A stretch of DNA of 64,000 nt from Nitrospirota bacterium (GCA_016214855.1 JACRMT010000012.1:1-64000); one strand, 5' to 3'; positions 1 through 11,167 are shown, counted from the stretch's first letter. Notes: generated from the sequence alone by a model not told the origin. Translations and numbers: made by a program.

Positions 1-53
1 ACGTCATACGTTGCTCTTGACTGCTTCTCTGTCTCGGTGATACCCTTCTTCAT
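1..53 (-). CDS. 5' end of an unidentified gene (partial)
   Basis: An ATG at 51-53 on the minus strand is preceded by a clear ribosome binding site (AAGGAAGGAG, 8 nt away) and opens a frame of 17 residues (MKKGITETEKQSRATYD) that runs off the window edge. The good start signal supports a real gene, but the visible stretch is too short to assign a family. Confidence 0.5.
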   Translation of the reverse strand, partial: MKKGITETEKQSRATYD

Positions 54-288
54 GGTGGTGGCTCCTTCCTTTGTTGTTTGGTCGCAACTTGAAAGGATAC
101 ACCGCCTTCTATCTATTTACACACTTTTTGATTGTATCTCAGAAATTTATCAACCTTGGCTGCCGTTGTTGGGTGCGACGAAGAACAGACTAAAGATCAT
201 CTTATAGCTATTGGTGCTCGTGGCTCGGAGAAAAATGACGGCAAATGGGGGCTGATTTCTCAGCACCCGCTATCGGAAATCCAACGAA

Positions 289-858
289 ATGATGCATAAC
301 AAGCCCAATTACTCGACTATTGAAAAGCGGCGCTCCTTTGTCGTTTTTTTCATCTCTATGATAATTTTGGCGTGCATGTGCTCGGCCAATGTGCATGCCG
401 CCAATATTCAAATTTTCAGGACAAATGAATTCGAGATTTCATATCCTACCTCTTGGCAAAAGCTTGAAGTGCGAAACCCTACAATGGCGGTTCTTATCAG
501 CAATGGTACGTCAACTCTCGACATTAATGCGACCAATTTTTCTGGCAACAAAAATGAGTTTATGTCCGATATGAGAAAAAATGGAAAAGAGCAGATACAA
601 CTCCAGATGAGAAAACGCTTTCCAGATGCCTCTGTTGTGGAATTACGGGAGACATTTCTGGGCAGCTTTCCAGCCTACACGTATAAGACAAAATATAGCA
701 TCAAAAACTATGATAACGATATTTCCATTGCCAATATTCAGATATTTTGTATAAAAGATAGACGGATTTTCCTTGTCACTTTCGAGTCATTTGATAATGA
801 TTACGCCGCAAACCATAGCCAGTTTCTTGCCATTATCGGCAGCTTCAACTTCAGATAA
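289..858 (+). CDS. secreted PsbP/DUF1795-like protein
   Basis: A 189-residue protein. Residues 1 to about 38 form a signal peptide: basic RR, a hydrophobic run, then an AxA-like cleavage site (VHAAN). The mature part has the pattern of the PsbP/DUF1795 (Mog1-like) fold: an opening strand with F-E-I-S-Y-P-x-x-W, a central variable part and a final strand ending in IIGSFNF. Such domains occur in periplasmic or lipid-anchored bacterial proteins of mostly unknown role. Two ATG codons are adjacent at the start and no strong ribosome site is visible. It is the only plus-strand gene in the first 24 kb and sits alone. The fold is an inference from motif layout; no function is assigned. Confidence 0.6.
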   Translation: MMHNKPNYSTIEKRRSFVVFFISMIILACMCSANVHAANIQIFRTNEFEISYPTSWQKLEVRNPTMAVLISNGTSTLDINATNFSGNKNEFMSDMRKNGKEQIQLQMRKRFPDASVVELRETFLGSFPAYTYKTKYSIKNYDNDISIANIQIFCIKDRRIFLVTFESFDNDYAANHSQFLAIIGSFNFR

Positions 859-893
859 TTACCGCCGATATCTTCTGCTGTTATGCAAAACTG

Positions 894-1217
894 CTAAGGA
901 CACACAGACTTTGAAATCGCCTCCCAGAGCGAATCGGGTGGTATGCTTTTTTCCCACTCATAGCCAGAATCGTATCGTCTTCCCGCACAATCAATATAAA
1001 ATTCTTGTTTAATAGCATCACATTTAACCCAACCCTTAATAAAATTTTTGTCTGGTCCGGTTTCAAAGCCAAGTGTTTTTTTTGAGCGCGGATAATTAAG
1101 AGTTTCAGTGTCAATGTAGCACCCTCTCCCTTTGTTGTTCATAACAAATTGCCAATTCGAAGCTGAAGCTACCGCAGTCGTCACAATTAAGAAACCTATC
1201 ACTATTGCTGTCTTCAT
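894..1217 (-). CDS. secreted small protein, surface-adhesin E-like
   Basis: A 107-residue protein with an N-terminal signal peptide (about 19 residues, cleavage after ASA). The mature domain begins W-Q-F-V and contains a Y-I-D-T-E-T-L segment, a W-V-K-C segment, a second cysteine in Y-I-D-C, and a final C-P. This arrangement resembles the surface-adhesin E / lipoprotein E-like domain of small periplasmic proteins. The three mature cysteines could form disulfides. The start is supported by AAAGGAGGAG close upstream. It lies just after the 425-residue secreted protein on the same strand (36 bp gap), so the two may be co-transcribed. Its function is unknown. Confidence 0.6.
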   Translation of the reverse strand: MKTAIVIGFLIVTTAVASASNWQFVMNNKGRGCYIDTETLNYPRSKKTLGFETGPDKNFIKGWVKCDAIKQEFYIDCAGRRYDSGYEWEKSIPPDSLWEAISKSVCP

Positions 1218-1253
1218 TGATCTACTCCTCCTTTAGAATAAATATATATATGA

Positions 1254-2531
1254 TCATTTCGCGCACAACTTATATTTTTTATCGCAGCGATAACCAATTG
1301 GGCAGTCAGTATTAAAATTGCAGCCATTCTGGTCCATATTAGGTCCTATACTGTTAAGACTATGTGCTCGGTAAGTCGGCAATCCATATTTATCAACCTC
1401 TTTCATGCACTCACCCTTGGACTTTAGCGGTGCTTTAACGCATTTGTAGCCCAGTCCACAACTGAAATCACTGCTGCACTCTTTACTACTTTGACTATAA
1501 ACATCCTGCAAATCTCCAGATTTGTAAGAACTGCCTATGCCAGATGGATTAGTGCTATAGTTATATCTATCTAATGCAGGAAGGCCATTGGACTGTCCAA
1601 AGCTTGATATCCCCGGTGTGCTGTTCGGCTTCTGGCATCGTAATTTGTATTGCGCTATTGCCTGATACCTTGCCATTATATCCCCATAGAAACCTTGACC
1701 AAGACGTATTTTTTGGCTAAACAACTGTTGTTCAAGACTTTCACACTCAGTGTCGTTACCAAGGGCATTCTGTGCATCAGTCGGATTTCCATATTTAGTC
1801 AAATCGGCATCTGAATATGCCGCAATAGTAGAATTTTCACTCTGGGCCGGTTGCTGAGCCAAAGGCTGAATACGATTAGAGGTTTGTTTTTTAATAACAC
1901 CCTCTTTGATTACAGACCCCGCCATCGGCAGATCATCAATTTTGTTTCCCGCATGTAACCAGCTGTTGCTCCAAAGATCGACAATCTCATTTACAAGTAA
2001 GTTATAAAATAATTTCATTCTCTCGGTTTCAGTCTTACCCTCAAACTTCATTGCATGCTCAGCAAAATCGCTATTGGTCAGCTTTGAATAATTGGGCTGC
2101 TCATCATAGCCATCATAGATCAGAGCTGCTTCCTTAATTATGCGTACTGCATCACATGAATCGTATGTTCTGATTGGCAAATACTTCAAGAAAGGGTAGA
2201 TCGTAATGCCGGTTAGCATCCGCTCAAGATAATCATTTCTCTTAGGATCTTGCTCCCTTAGAGTTTCGGTAAGATTCTTAAAATAGTCTTCATAACTTAA
2301 TCTATCATTTTTCGACTGAGCATGAACCGTCTGAATGCTATCGAGCATTTCACCTTCAAGAGGCTTAATGATAGTTCTGAACCCACTTGGCGATATATTA
2401 ATGGCATCTGTTATGGCTCGTTTGTGTAAAGCCTTTACGCAGTTAGAAGAGGCAGCATAGGAGTTAGACAAGCCGAATAAAAGTAAACATAGTAGTGATA
2501 TTAGATTAATTACCGCTCTTTTCGTCTCCAT
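1254..2531 (-). CDS. secreted Cys-rich protein of unknown function
   Basis: A 425-residue protein with a signal peptide (residues 1-27, ending SYAA). The N-terminal 200 residues look helical; a Gln/Ser/Asn-rich linker follows (about 215-340). The C-terminus holds two similar Cys-rich units, one with CSSDFSCGLGYKC and one with CNFNTDCPIGYRC, so the pattern C-x4/5-C-x(3-4)-G-Y-x-C is repeated. Such repeats resemble disulfide-stabilised extracellular modules. I recognise no enzyme motif. The start has a G-rich ribosome site (GGGGGGA). The gene is followed by the small adhesin-E-like gene, suggesting a secreted pair. Confidence 0.6.
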   Translation of the reverse strand: METKRAVINLISLLCLLLFGLSNSYAASSNCVKALHKRAITDAINISPSGFRTIIKPLEGEMLDSIQTVHAQSKNDRLSYEDYFKNLTETLREQDPKRNDYLERMLTGITIYPFLKYLPIRTYDSCDAVRIIKEAALIYDGYDEQPNYSKLTNSDFAEHAMKFEGKTETERMKLFYNLLVNEIVDLWSNSWLHAGNKIDDLPMAGSVIKEGVIKKQTSNRIQPLAQQPAQSENSTIAAYSDADLTKYGNPTDAQNALGNDTECESLEQQLFSQKIRLGQGFYGDIMARYQAIAQYKLRCQKPNSTPGISSFGQSNGLPALDRYNYSTNPSGIGSSYKSGDLQDVYSQSSKECSSDFSCGLGYKCVKAPLKSKGECMKEVDKYGLPTYRAHSLNSIGPNMDQNGCNFNTDCPIGYRCDKKYKLCAK

Positions 2532-2593
2532 CTATCCCCCCCGCTTTATCCTAAGATCAGCGCTCGATAGCTTCTTGACGTTAATATTATCAT

Positions 2594-2626
2594 CTATGAG
2601 GTTCATTTTGGAAATGAACCTCATAG
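2594..2626. repeat. perfect 15-bp inverted repeat, 3-nt loop
   Basis: Two 15-base arms (CTATGAGGTTCATTT and its exact reverse complement) are separated by TGG. No T-run follows on either side, so it is not a standard terminator. It lies 63 bp upstream of the start of the 425-residue secreted protein and could be a strong RNA hairpin in that leader or a protein-binding site. Confidence 0.8.
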
Positions 2627-2766
2627 AGAAGTTATAAAAATTCGCTTTTTGATTCCTGCCTTTATGGGGCCGTTTAGAGCCACTCAATAAGCATGAGCGG
2701 TTGGCGACACCTGAGCCTGCTGGCAATTCAATGAAAACTCCAGGATAGTATTTGAACTCGGGCGGT

Positions 2767-2916
2767 TCATAGCTGCCAATTTGGCACAGTCACAGTCGCG
2801 AGATTCCCGATTGGTTTTTTCTTTATTTCAATTGCGATGAGATTATTCTCATCATGGCCACGCTTGTGTATGACTATGTCGGGAAAAATACGCCGCCTAC
2901 CACCTTCAAGTCCTTT
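2767..2916 (-). pseudogene. fragment of a PD-(D/E)xK-nuclease-like gene
   Basis: The minus strand encodes a roughly 49-residue open stretch between stop codons, with no plausible start. It contains RRIFPDIVIHKRG followed by NNLIAIEIKK. A buried D-I strand, then a hydrophobic strand ending in E-x-K, is the layout of restriction-like (PD-D/ExK) nuclease folds, and this wording recurs in conserved uncharacterised proteins. With no N-terminus and an in-frame stop just upstream, it looks like a decayed remnant. The remaining 477-bp gap (2532-3008) holds the hairpin at 2594-2626 and nothing else I can support. Confidence 0.45.
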
Positions 2917-3008
2917 TCACAGAAGGATTCCACTCCACAAGGGAGTGCAAGCGGACGCGCCGGAATAACGAAGCATAGGACAATACTTCTGCATCTTTCA
3001 ATAGCTGC

Positions 3009-6000
3009 CTAAGCGTCGCGGTGATATTCCTGTATCGACTTGATATTGATCTTCTTTTTCTGGAGCTGTTCGATCGCAGTAACGACTGCCTTTGCCCCTG
3101 AGACAGTGGTGGTGTAGGGCACACCATACTGGAGCGCACTTCGTCTGATCGACATGGAGTCCATCTTTGCCTGCGCCCCGCTTACCGTGTTTATGACAAA
3201 GACGACCTCTTTGTTCTTTATGAGATCAACGATATGAGGCCTGCCTTCGGTCACTTTATTGATCACCTCAACATCGTGCCCCTTTTCGTTAAGGAACTTA
3301 GCCGTGCCTTTGGTTGCAACGACCGTGAAACCTGCGGCATAGAGTCTGGTCACAAGGTCACAGATGCCGGGCTTGTCTTTGTCCCTGATGCTGATCACGA
3401 TCTTGCCGGAAAGCGGGAGCTTGTTGTTGCTCGCTGCCTGGGCCTTTGCGTAAGCCCTGCCAAAGTCATTGTCTATGCCCATAACCTCGCCGGTTGACTT
3501 CATCTCCGGCCCGAGTATGGTGTCAACACCGGGGAACTTATCAAAGGGAAATACAGCCTCTTTTACCGCAACATGTTTTATCTGCACCTCGGTTGTTATG
3601 CCGAGTTCTTTCAGGGTCTTGCCGGTCATCACCTTTGCTGCGAGCTTTGCAAGCGGAACGCCGGTTGCCTTTGAGACGAACGGCACGGTCCTTGAACCGC
3701 GAGGATTCACTTCAAGGATATAGATCTCATCCTTTTTCACGGCGAACTGCACATTCATAAGGCCGATGACGCCAAGGTCAAGTGCAAGCTCTTTTGATTG
3801 TCTCTTTATCTCATCGATGATCTCTTTGCTCAGGGAATAAGGCGGCAATGAGCAGGCAGAGTCTCCTGAGTGGATGCCTGCTTCTTCAATATGCTCCATG
3901 ACGCCGCCGATGATGACGTCCTTGCCGTCAGAGAGCGCGTCAACATCAACTTCTATGGCATCGTCGAGATATTTATCAACAAGGATCGGGTGCTCAGGCG
4001 ATGCCTTGACCGTGCGCGCCATATAGTTCCTGATAGAGTCTTCGTCATACACGATCTCCATGGCCCTGCCGCCCAGAACATAGGACGGCCTCACCATGAC
4101 CGGGTACCCTATGATATTTGCAGCAGCCACTGCCTCTTCGACCGACATGACCGTGTCGCTCTCCGGCTGTTTCAGGTTCAGCTTGTGCAGGAGCGTCTTA
4201 AAGCGCTTTCTATCTTCAGCCCTGTCGATCGCATCCGGAGATGTGCCTAATATCTTTATACCCTCTCTTTCAAGGGGCACGGCAAGCTTGAGCGGCGTCT
4301 GGCCTCCGAACTGTACGATCACGCCGATCGGTTTTTCCGCATCAATGATATTGAGCACGTCCTCGATCGTAAGCGGCTCAAAATAAAGCCTGTCTGCGGT
4401 GTCATAGTCTGTGCTGACAGTCTCAGGATTACAGTTCACCATGATCGTTTCGTATCCGAGCTCCCTGAGCGCGTACACGGCATGCACGCAGCAATAGTCA
4501 AATTCTATTCCCTGTCCGATCCTGTTCGGGCCGGAACCGAGGATAACGATCTTCTGTTTGTCTGTAGGCGCGGCCTCTGAATCAAAAAAGCTTGCAGGCT
4601 TGCCAGTCTGCAGGCTATCCAGCCTGTAAAACGGTCGTTCATAGGTTGAATACAGATACGGCGTATATGCGGCAAATTCTGCAGCGCAGGTGTCGACCAT
4701 TTTATACACAGGCCTAATGTTATTATCTCTTCTGAAGTTCCTGATCTCAGCCTCCTGCAGTCCGAGGAGCTGCCCCAGTCTTCTATCAGAAAAACCATAC
4801 TCCTTCGCCTGCCGCACAAGGTCTGCCTTTGCTGATAGCTGACCGCTGATAGCTGACCGCTTTATCTCTTCTTCCATCTCAATGATCTCTCTCAGATTGT
4901 TCAGGAACCAGGGGTCGATCATCGAATGCTCGTAGATCTCCTGAACGGTCATGCCTGTGCGCAGGGCCTGTGCAACATACCACATGCGCTCGGCGCTCGG
5001 GATCTTCAGTTTTTTCTTGATCTTCTCGAAATCCCCGGCAACTTCTTCAAGGCCGTAGCTGCCGTTTTCGAGGCTCCGCAGGGCCTTCTGGAGGGACTCC
5101 TTAAAAGTCCTGCCTATGGACATCGCCTCTCCGACTGACTTCATCTGCGTGGTCAGCAGCGGATCAGCCTCGGGGAACTTTTCAAAGGCAAACCGTGGGA
5201 ACTTTGTGACCACATAGTCAATGGTCGGTTCAAAGGATGCAGGGGTTTCGCGTGTGATATCGTTCCTGATCTCATCAAGCGTGAGCCCAACTGCCAACTT
5301 TGCCGCTATCTTGGCAATCGGGAAGCCGGTTGCCTTGGACGCAAGCGCAGAACTGCGTGAGACCCGGGGATTCATTTCTATGATGATCATGCGGCCTGTC
5401 TCCGGATTGAGCGCAAACTGGATATTCGAGCCGCCGGTGTCAACACCGATCTCGCGGATGATCGCGATCGAGGCGTCACGCATGCGCTGATACTCCTTGT
5501 CCGTTAGCGTCTGGGCTGGGGCCACGGTTATCGAATCGCCGGTATGCACACCCATGGGATCAAAGTTCTCGATCGAGCAGATGATGACCACATTGTCCTT
5601 TGTGTCGCGCATCACCTCGAGTTCGTATTCTTTCCATCCGAGGCACGATTCTTCAACCAATATCTGACTCACCGGGCTGAGCTTAAGCCCTTTGTCGAGC
5701 AGCTCTGCATACTCCTCGATGTTGTACGCAATGCCTCCGCCTGTGCCGCCGAGCGTAAAGGCAGGACGCATGATCGCAGGGAATCCGATCTGGTCGATCG
5801 CATCGAGTCCTTGCTTCAGTGTCGAGACGGTCGAACTCTTCGGAAGGTCAAGGCCGATCTTGAGCATGGCCTGTTTGAACAGCTCTCTGTCTTCAGCCTT
5901 TTTGATCGCATGAAGTTTTGCGCCGATAAGTTCTACCTTATATTTATCAAGAATGCCGCCTTCTGCAAGTTTTACTGCAAGGTTGAGCGCGGTCTGGCCG

Positions 6001-6272
6001 CCCATGGTCGGAAGAATGGCATCAGGCCGTTCTTTTTCGATGATCATTTCGAGGACCTCGACGGTCAGCGGCTCGATATAGGTAACATCAGCGGTCTCAG
6101 GGTCTGTCATGATCGTGGCAGGATTGGAGTTGACGAGAACCACCTGATATCCTTCGTCACGCAGGGCCTTGCATGCCTGGGTGCCGGAATAGTCAAACTC
6201 GCATGCCTGGCCGATCACGATCGGCCCTGAACCGATGAGCAGTATCTTCCTGATGTCTTCTCTCTTGGGCAC
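3009..6272 (-). CDS. carB: carbamoyl-phosphate synthase large subunit CarB
   Basis: CarB makes carbamoyl phosphate from bicarbonate, ammonia (from CarA) and two ATP, for pyrimidines and arginine. The protein is 1087 residues, close to the usual 1070-1080. Two homologous ATP-grasp halves are clear: N-terminal [17 protein letters not shown] and, near 580, [17 protein letters not shown], each followed by the ATP-grasp and metal-binding ENP-type signatures ([26 protein letters not shown]). The C-terminal 130 residues form the allosteric MGS-like domain. The start is GTG with AGAGGT upstream. A repeat-derived insert (about residues 471-481) sits in the middle oligomerisation region. It is the last gene of the pyr operon, separated from carA by a membrane-protein gene and repeats. 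Confidence 0.97.
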   Translation of the reverse strand: MPKREDIRKILLIGSGPIVIGQACEFDYSGTQACKALRDEGYQVVLVNSNPATIMTDPETADVTYIEPLTVEVLEMIIEKERPDAILPTMGGQTALNLAVKLAEGGILDKYKVELIGAKLHAIKKAEDRELFKQAMLKIGLDLPKSSTVSTLKQGLDAIDQIGFPAIMRPAFTLGGTGGGIAYNIEEYAELLDKGLKLSPVSQILVEESCLGWKEYELEVMRDTKDNVVIICSIENFDPMGVHTGDSITVAPAQTLTDKEYQRMRDASIAIIREIGVDTGGSNIQFALNPETGRMIIIEMNPRVSRSSALASKATGFPIAKIAAKLAVGLTLDEIRNDITRETPASFEPTIDYVVTKFPRFAFEKFPEADPLLTTQMKSVGEAMSIGRTFKESLQKALRSLENGSYGLEEVAGDFEKIKKKLKIPSAERMWYVAQALRTGMTVQEIYEHSMIDPWFLNNLREIIEMEEEIKRSAISGQLSAKADLVRQAKEYGFSDRRLGQLLGLQEAEIRNFRRDNNIRPVYKMVDTCAAEFAAYTPYLYSTYERPFYRLDSLQTGKPASFFDSEAAPTDKQKIVILGSGPNRIGQGIEFDYCCVHAVYALRELGYETIMVNCNPETVSTDYDTADRLYFEPLTIEDVLNIIDAEKPIGVIVQFGGQTPLKLAVPLEREGIKILGTSPDAIDRAEDRKRFKTLLHKLNLKQPESDTVMSVEEAVAAANIIGYPVMVRPSYVLGGRAMEIVYDEDSIRNYMARTVKASPEHPILVDKYLDDAIEVDVDALSDGKDVIIGGVMEHIEEAGIHSGDSACSLPPYSLSKEIIDEIKRQSKELALDLGVIGLMNVQFAVKKDEIYILEVNPRGSRTVPFVSKATGVPLAKLAAKVMTGKTLKELGITTEVQIKHVAVKEAVFPFDKFPGVDTILGPEMKSTGEVMGIDNDFGRAYAKAQAASNNKLPLSGKIVISIRDKDKPGICDLVTRLYAAGFTVVATKGTAKFLNEKGHDVEVINKVTEGRPHIVDLIKNKEVVFVINTVSGAQAKMDSMSIRRSALQYGVPYTTTVSGAKAVVTAIEQLQKKKINIKSIQEYHRDA
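4830..4861. repeat. GCTGATAGCTGA-type repeat inside carB
   Basis: Tandem degenerate copies of an AGCTGATAGCTGA-like unit are read in frame as SAISGQLSA in CarB, in the loop between EMEEEIK and [12 protein letters not shown]. The same unit occurs in carA, the nifEN gene and several nif spacers in this window. Confidence 0.75.
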
Positions 6273-6322
6273 AATTACCTCTCAGATACTAATAAGTTCA
6301 TAGGTAAGCTGACACAGTTCAA

Positions 6323-6400
6323 AAATCTCCCCTCACCCCTCTTTACCAAAGAGGGGCATGATACCTCCCTTTGACAAAGGGAGGATAGGAGGGATTTTCC
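6323..6400. repeat. palindromic CCTCCC...GGGAGG intergenic repeat
   Basis: Two hairpin units (arms around ACCAAAG and GACAAAG) are bounded by AATCTCCCCTC at one end and GGAGGGATTTT at the other. It is part of a dispersed family also seen at 27486-27572 and 61812-61890 with the same end sequences. It fills the carB-upstream gap. Confidence 0.75.
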
Positions 6401-6440
6401 AGTCGATGTCTTCATGCTTTTGAACTCCTTAGCATATACA

Positions 6441-7046
6441 TTAGATTTTCAGAAATTCCTTTATCTCGTCATACACAGAGATCACGTCCTGCATGCTGCG
6501 CTCTGCAAATATTGTTCTGTCTGTTCCGTCAGCACGTTTGAGCTTGAGCGAGTAGAAGACCGTTTCTTCGCCGAACCCGGGTATCGCCGCATTGTGCTGC
6601 GCCGAGATCTTCTGAACAAATTCCACACCGTCACGGTTAATAACCTCTGTCTTCTGCGTATCTATCCAGAGGCTCGAAATATCTGCAGTCGGGATCGTCT
6701 CCAGGACCTTTTTTCGAATGCCGTACCGCGTTATTTTGGCCTTTGCTTCTTCCCTGTCTATCACGGTCTCAAGGAACTGCTCCCTGAAGACATATTTTCT
6801 GAAGAGCGGGAAGGTCCCGATAAACAGAACCATGGCGATCGCGTAAAACAGTATCTCCTTTCCAAAACTCATCACCAGAAAAAAATAGGCTATACCTGCA
6901 AGCGTAAAAGATGCGAGCCAGGACGAAAACTCCCTATTGTATACGCCGCTATGCAGCACGCTGCCCTGGCCGGCAATAAAGTTTGCTGTCCTGAAGACAA
7001 GCCTTGCTTCGTCCTTTGACAGGCTGTATGGTAACGCCGCAGTCAC
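6441..7046 (-). CDS. membrane protein of unknown function in the pyr operon
   Basis: A 201-residue protein with a hydrophobic region near residues 43-80 that could form two membrane segments (SWLASFTLAGIAYFFLVM, then EILFYAIAMVLFIGTF). The rest is cytosolic, with a PH-like strand-rich pattern. I chose the GTG at 7044-7046 because AAGGAGGGG lies 9 nt upstream. The frame stays open to a TTG at 7103, but those extra residues (PKPPQPLLGKEG) are translated repeat DNA. It lies between carA and carB, in the same direction; no link to pyrimidine synthesis is evident. Function unknown. Confidence 0.6.
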   Translation of the reverse strand: MTAALPYSLSKDEARLVFRTANFIAGQGSVLHSGVYNREFSSWLASFTLAGIAYFFLVMSFGKEILFYAIAMVLFIGTFPLFRKYVFREQFLETVIDREEAKAKITRYGIRKKVLETIPTADISSLWIDTQKTEVINRDGVEFVQKISAQHNAAIPGFGEETVFYSLKLKRADGTDRTIFAERSMQDVISVYDEIKEFLKI

Positions 7047-7139
7047 CGGTGGTAGCCCCTCCTTACCAAGGAGGGGTTGGGGAGGTTTTGGCAGATATTC
7101 CAATACCCCACCTAACCTCCCCTTGCAAAGGGGAGGACT
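7047..7139. repeat. palindromic CCTCC repeat, two-hairpin form
   Basis: Contains a CCCCTCCTTACCAAGGAGGGG palindrome-like hairpin and a second one around CCTCCCCTTGCAAAGGGGAGG, joined by GGTTTTGG...CAATACCCCACC. A near copy of this two-part form lies at 24593-24653. Read on the minus strand, the first arm supplies AAGGAGGGG as the ribosome binding site of the downstream membrane-protein gene. Confidence 0.75.
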
Positions 7140-7182
7140 TTATTAATCTGTAACAGGGTGTATGTGCCGGTCTGTTTCTCAA

Positions 7183-8334
7183 TCAAGCCGCACCTTTTTC
7201 TATCATCTGCCTGAACTGCGTGAATATATGCGTCGAGTCATTGGGGCCGGGCCCAGCCTCCGGGTGGTGCTGGACAGAAAAGACCGGGAGTTCAACATGA
7301 CGCATGCCCTCCTCAGACCCGTCGAACAGATTCCGGTGCGTCAATTCGACCTTGCCCTTGAGGCTGCTGATGTCAACGCAGTAGTTATGGTTCTGCGAGG
7401 TTATTTCGACCTTCCCTGTTGCAAGGTCCTTGACCGGATGGTTGCCGCCGTGATGGCCGAATTTTAATTTATAGGTCCTGCCGCCCAGGGCAAGGCCGAG
7501 GATCTGGTGGCCGAGGCAGATGCCGAAGACCGGCAGTTTTCCGATGAGCTTCCGGGCGTTTTCAATGCCGTATGTTATACGCTCGGGATCGCCCGGACCG
7601 TTGCTCAGAAGCACTGCATCAGGCTTCATTTCGAACACAGCTTCAGCCGGTGTCTGGGCAGGCACAACCGTAATATTGAACCCTGCATCAGCAAGATTCC
7701 TCAGAATGTTCATCTTTATGCCGAAGTCGTAAACGACCATTTTTTTCTGCTGTGCGAGACTGCTGCTGACTGCTGACTGCTGATTGCTGACCGCTGAACA
7801 TGCCCATTTCCAGCAGCCTTCTTTCCAGTCATAGATCTTTTTTGTGGAGACCTCTTTCACATAGTCAAAGGCAGAGATGCCGGGATGGGCCTTAACCTTC
7901 TCCAGAAGCGCAAGCGGGTCTGCGCTGTCTGTAGAGATAATGCCCATCTGGGCCCCATGGTTCCGCAAATGACGCGTGAGCGCCCTGGTGTCAATGGCCT
8001 GTATGCCGACGATATTGGATCTTTTCATGTATTCGGTCAGACTTGATGATGACCGCCAGTTCGAGGGGTACTCGCAGGCCTCTTTTACGATAAAGCCTTC
8101 TGCCTTGATGCCTCCAACAGATTCGATATCCTCTTCATTGACTCCATAGTTGCCCATCTGCGTATAGGTCATGGTGACGATCTGTCCCTTGTATGAAGGA
8201 TCAGTCAGGATCTCCTGATACCCGGTCATTGAGGTATTGAAGACCACCTCGCCGATCGTCTCACCTTCTGCGCCAAAGCTTTTCCCTTCGAAGACTGTGC
8301 CGTCCGCAAGGACGAGCAGCGTTTTCACTCCCAT
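7183..8334 (-). CDS. carA: carbamoyl-phosphate synthase small subunit CarA
   Basis: CarA is the glutaminase that feeds ammonia to CarB. At 383 residues it has normal family length. The N-terminal CPSase domain carries DGTVFEGKSFG and NTSMTGYQEILTDPSY. The C-terminal class I glutamine amidotransferase domain has LSNGPGDP, the nucleophile elbow FGICLGHQ (catalytic Cys) and VQHHPEAGPGP (catalytic His). I placed the start at the ATG at 8332-8334, which has GGGAAGGA upstream and overlaps the end of pyrC by 10 bp. Upstream in-frame codons would extend deep into pyrC. An insert near residues 179-191 (SAVSNQQSAVSS) is encoded by a dispersed repeat. Confidence 0.96.
   Translation of the reverse strand: MGVKTLLVLADGTVFEGKSFGAEGETIGEVVFNTSMTGYQEILTDPSYKGQIVTMTYTQMGNYGVNEEDIESVGGIKAEGFIVKEACEYPSNWRSSSSLTEYMKRSNIVGIQAIDTRALTRHLRNHGAQMGIISTDSADPLALLEKVKAHPGISAFDYVKEVSTKKIYDWKEGCWKWACSAVSNQQSAVSSSLAQQKKMVVYDFGIKMNILRNLADAGFNITVVPAQTPAEAVFEMKPDAVLLSNGPGDPERITYGIENARKLIGKLPVFGICLGHQILGLALGGRTYKLKFGHHGGNHPVKDLATGKVEITSQNHNYCVDISSLKGKVELTHRNLFDGSEEGMRHVELPVFSVQHHPEAGPGPNDSTHIFTQFRQMIEKGAA
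7761..7798. repeat. GCTGACTGCTGA-type repeat inside carA
   Basis: Tandem TGCTGACTGCTGACTGCTGA-like units are read in frame as SAVSNQQSAVSS in CarA, in the linker between the N-terminal domain and the glutaminase domain. Same family as the carB insert. Confidence 0.75.
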
Positions 8335-9643
8335 CGGTATATCCTTCCCTTTGCAATGGTGACGGCGGGCTGTGCCTTCAGGGTCCACCCTTCAAAGGGC
8401 GTATTCCTGCCCTTTGACCTGAAGTCCGCTCCACTGACTGTATATTCTTTGTTCGTGTCGATGATCACAATATCTGCGTCTGCCCCGGCTCTGATCGCAC
8501 CCTTTTTATCCGCTATGCCGAGGATCCTTGCCGGAGCAGCGCTCATCTTTTCGACAAGCTGGCTGAGCGTAAGTATCCTGTCATCCACAAGCCTCATGCT
8601 CAGGCCGAGCGAGGTCTCGAGACCGGAAATACCTGAAGGTGCGTTGTCAAATTCTCCGGACTTCTCATCTTTATGGTGCGGAGCATGATCTGTTGCTATG
8701 GCATCTATCGTCCCGTCCTGCAGGCCGTCTCTGATCGCGTCCACGTCTTTCTTCCTGCGCAGGGGAGGGTTCACCTTTGCATTTCCGTTATACCCGACGA
8801 CAGCCTCTTCTGTGATCGAGAAGTAATGGGGGCAGGTCTCTGCTGTGATCTCGGCAACACCCCGCTTCTTTGCCGTTCTGAGAAGTTCGACCGAGCCTGC
8901 TGTTGAGACATGGGCAATATGGAGCCTGCCGCCGGTGAGTTCGGCAAGAGCAATGTCCCGGCTGATCATGACCTCTTCTGCCTGGGCAGGGATGCCTTTC
9001 AGTCCGAGGGTAATCGAAAGGAGCCCTTCATTCATCACGCCGCCCGCTGCCAGGGACATATCTTCAGCATGGGATATGATGAGGGCCTTTCTGATCCTCG
9101 AATACTCGAGGGCCCTTCGCATGAGAAGGCTGTCCATTACCGGCCGCCCGTCATCAGAGAAGGCTACGCAGCCGGCATCGTACATCATGCCAAGTTCTGC
9201 CAGTTCCTCACCCTTCTGGCCCTTGGTGATGGCGCCGATCGGGAATATGGTGCAGGAGCCCTCCTGTATCGCCTTTCTGAGGATAAACTCGGTAATACCA
9301 GGGTTATCATTCACCGGGTTCGTGTTCGGCATGCAGCAGACCGACGTGATACCTCCCCTGACAGCCGCTTCAGTGCCGGTCTTTATGGTCTCTTTATATT
9401 CGAACCCCGGCTCCCTCAGATGCACATGCATGTCAACAAGGCCGGGCATAACGATCATGCCGGATGCATCGATGATCTCCTGTTCAGGGTTCTGGGTTCG
9501 AGGTTCTGAACTGTTCGCTTGCCCTTTGCCTCTTGCCTTTAGCCGCTGCAGTTCCTTTATCTTCCCGTCTTCAATGAGGATGTCGCAGATCTCATCTATC
9601 TTCCGGGTCGGGTCAATGAGATGTCCGTTCTTTATGAATATCT

Positions 9644-9647
<4 letters not shown>
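8325..9647 (-). CDS. pyrC: dihydroorotase PyrC
   Basis: Dihydroorotase cyclises carbamoyl aspartate to dihydroorotate. The 440-residue protein is a class I amidohydrolase. The first metal site is [15 protein letters not shown], the substrate-binding region follows ([14 protein letters not shown]), then H in IISHAED and IAHVST, and the catalytic aspartate in [10 protein letters not shown]. Its start overlaps the end of pyrB by 4 bp and its end overlaps carA, so translation is probably coupled. Residues about 36-54 ([19 protein letters not shown] and on) are not family-like and come from repeat DNA placed just before the first metal-binding strand. Confidence 0.96.
9484..9540. repeat. GGTTCTGGGTTCGAGG-type repeat inside pyrC
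   Basis: Degenerate tandem units (GTTCTGGGTTCGAGGTTCTG followed by GCCCTTTGCCTCTTGCC) are read in frame as ARGKGQ...EPRTQNPEQ in PyrC. This is a different unit from the carA/carB repeats. Confidence 0.6.

Positions 9648-11167
<1,520 letters not shown>

Noticed and set aside
2532-2726. 64-residue minus-strand frame before the secreted Cys-rich gene
   Set aside because: It runs through the perfect inverted repeat, has no ribosome site and an atypical composition; more likely leader DNA.
2906-3139. 77-residue minus-strand frame overlapping the carB 3' end
   Set aside because: It overlaps carB on the same strand in another frame and shows no family features.
5544-6230. Long plus-strand frame (228 codons) opposite carB
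   Set aside because: Antisense shadow of a highly conserved gene; no ribosome site or motif.
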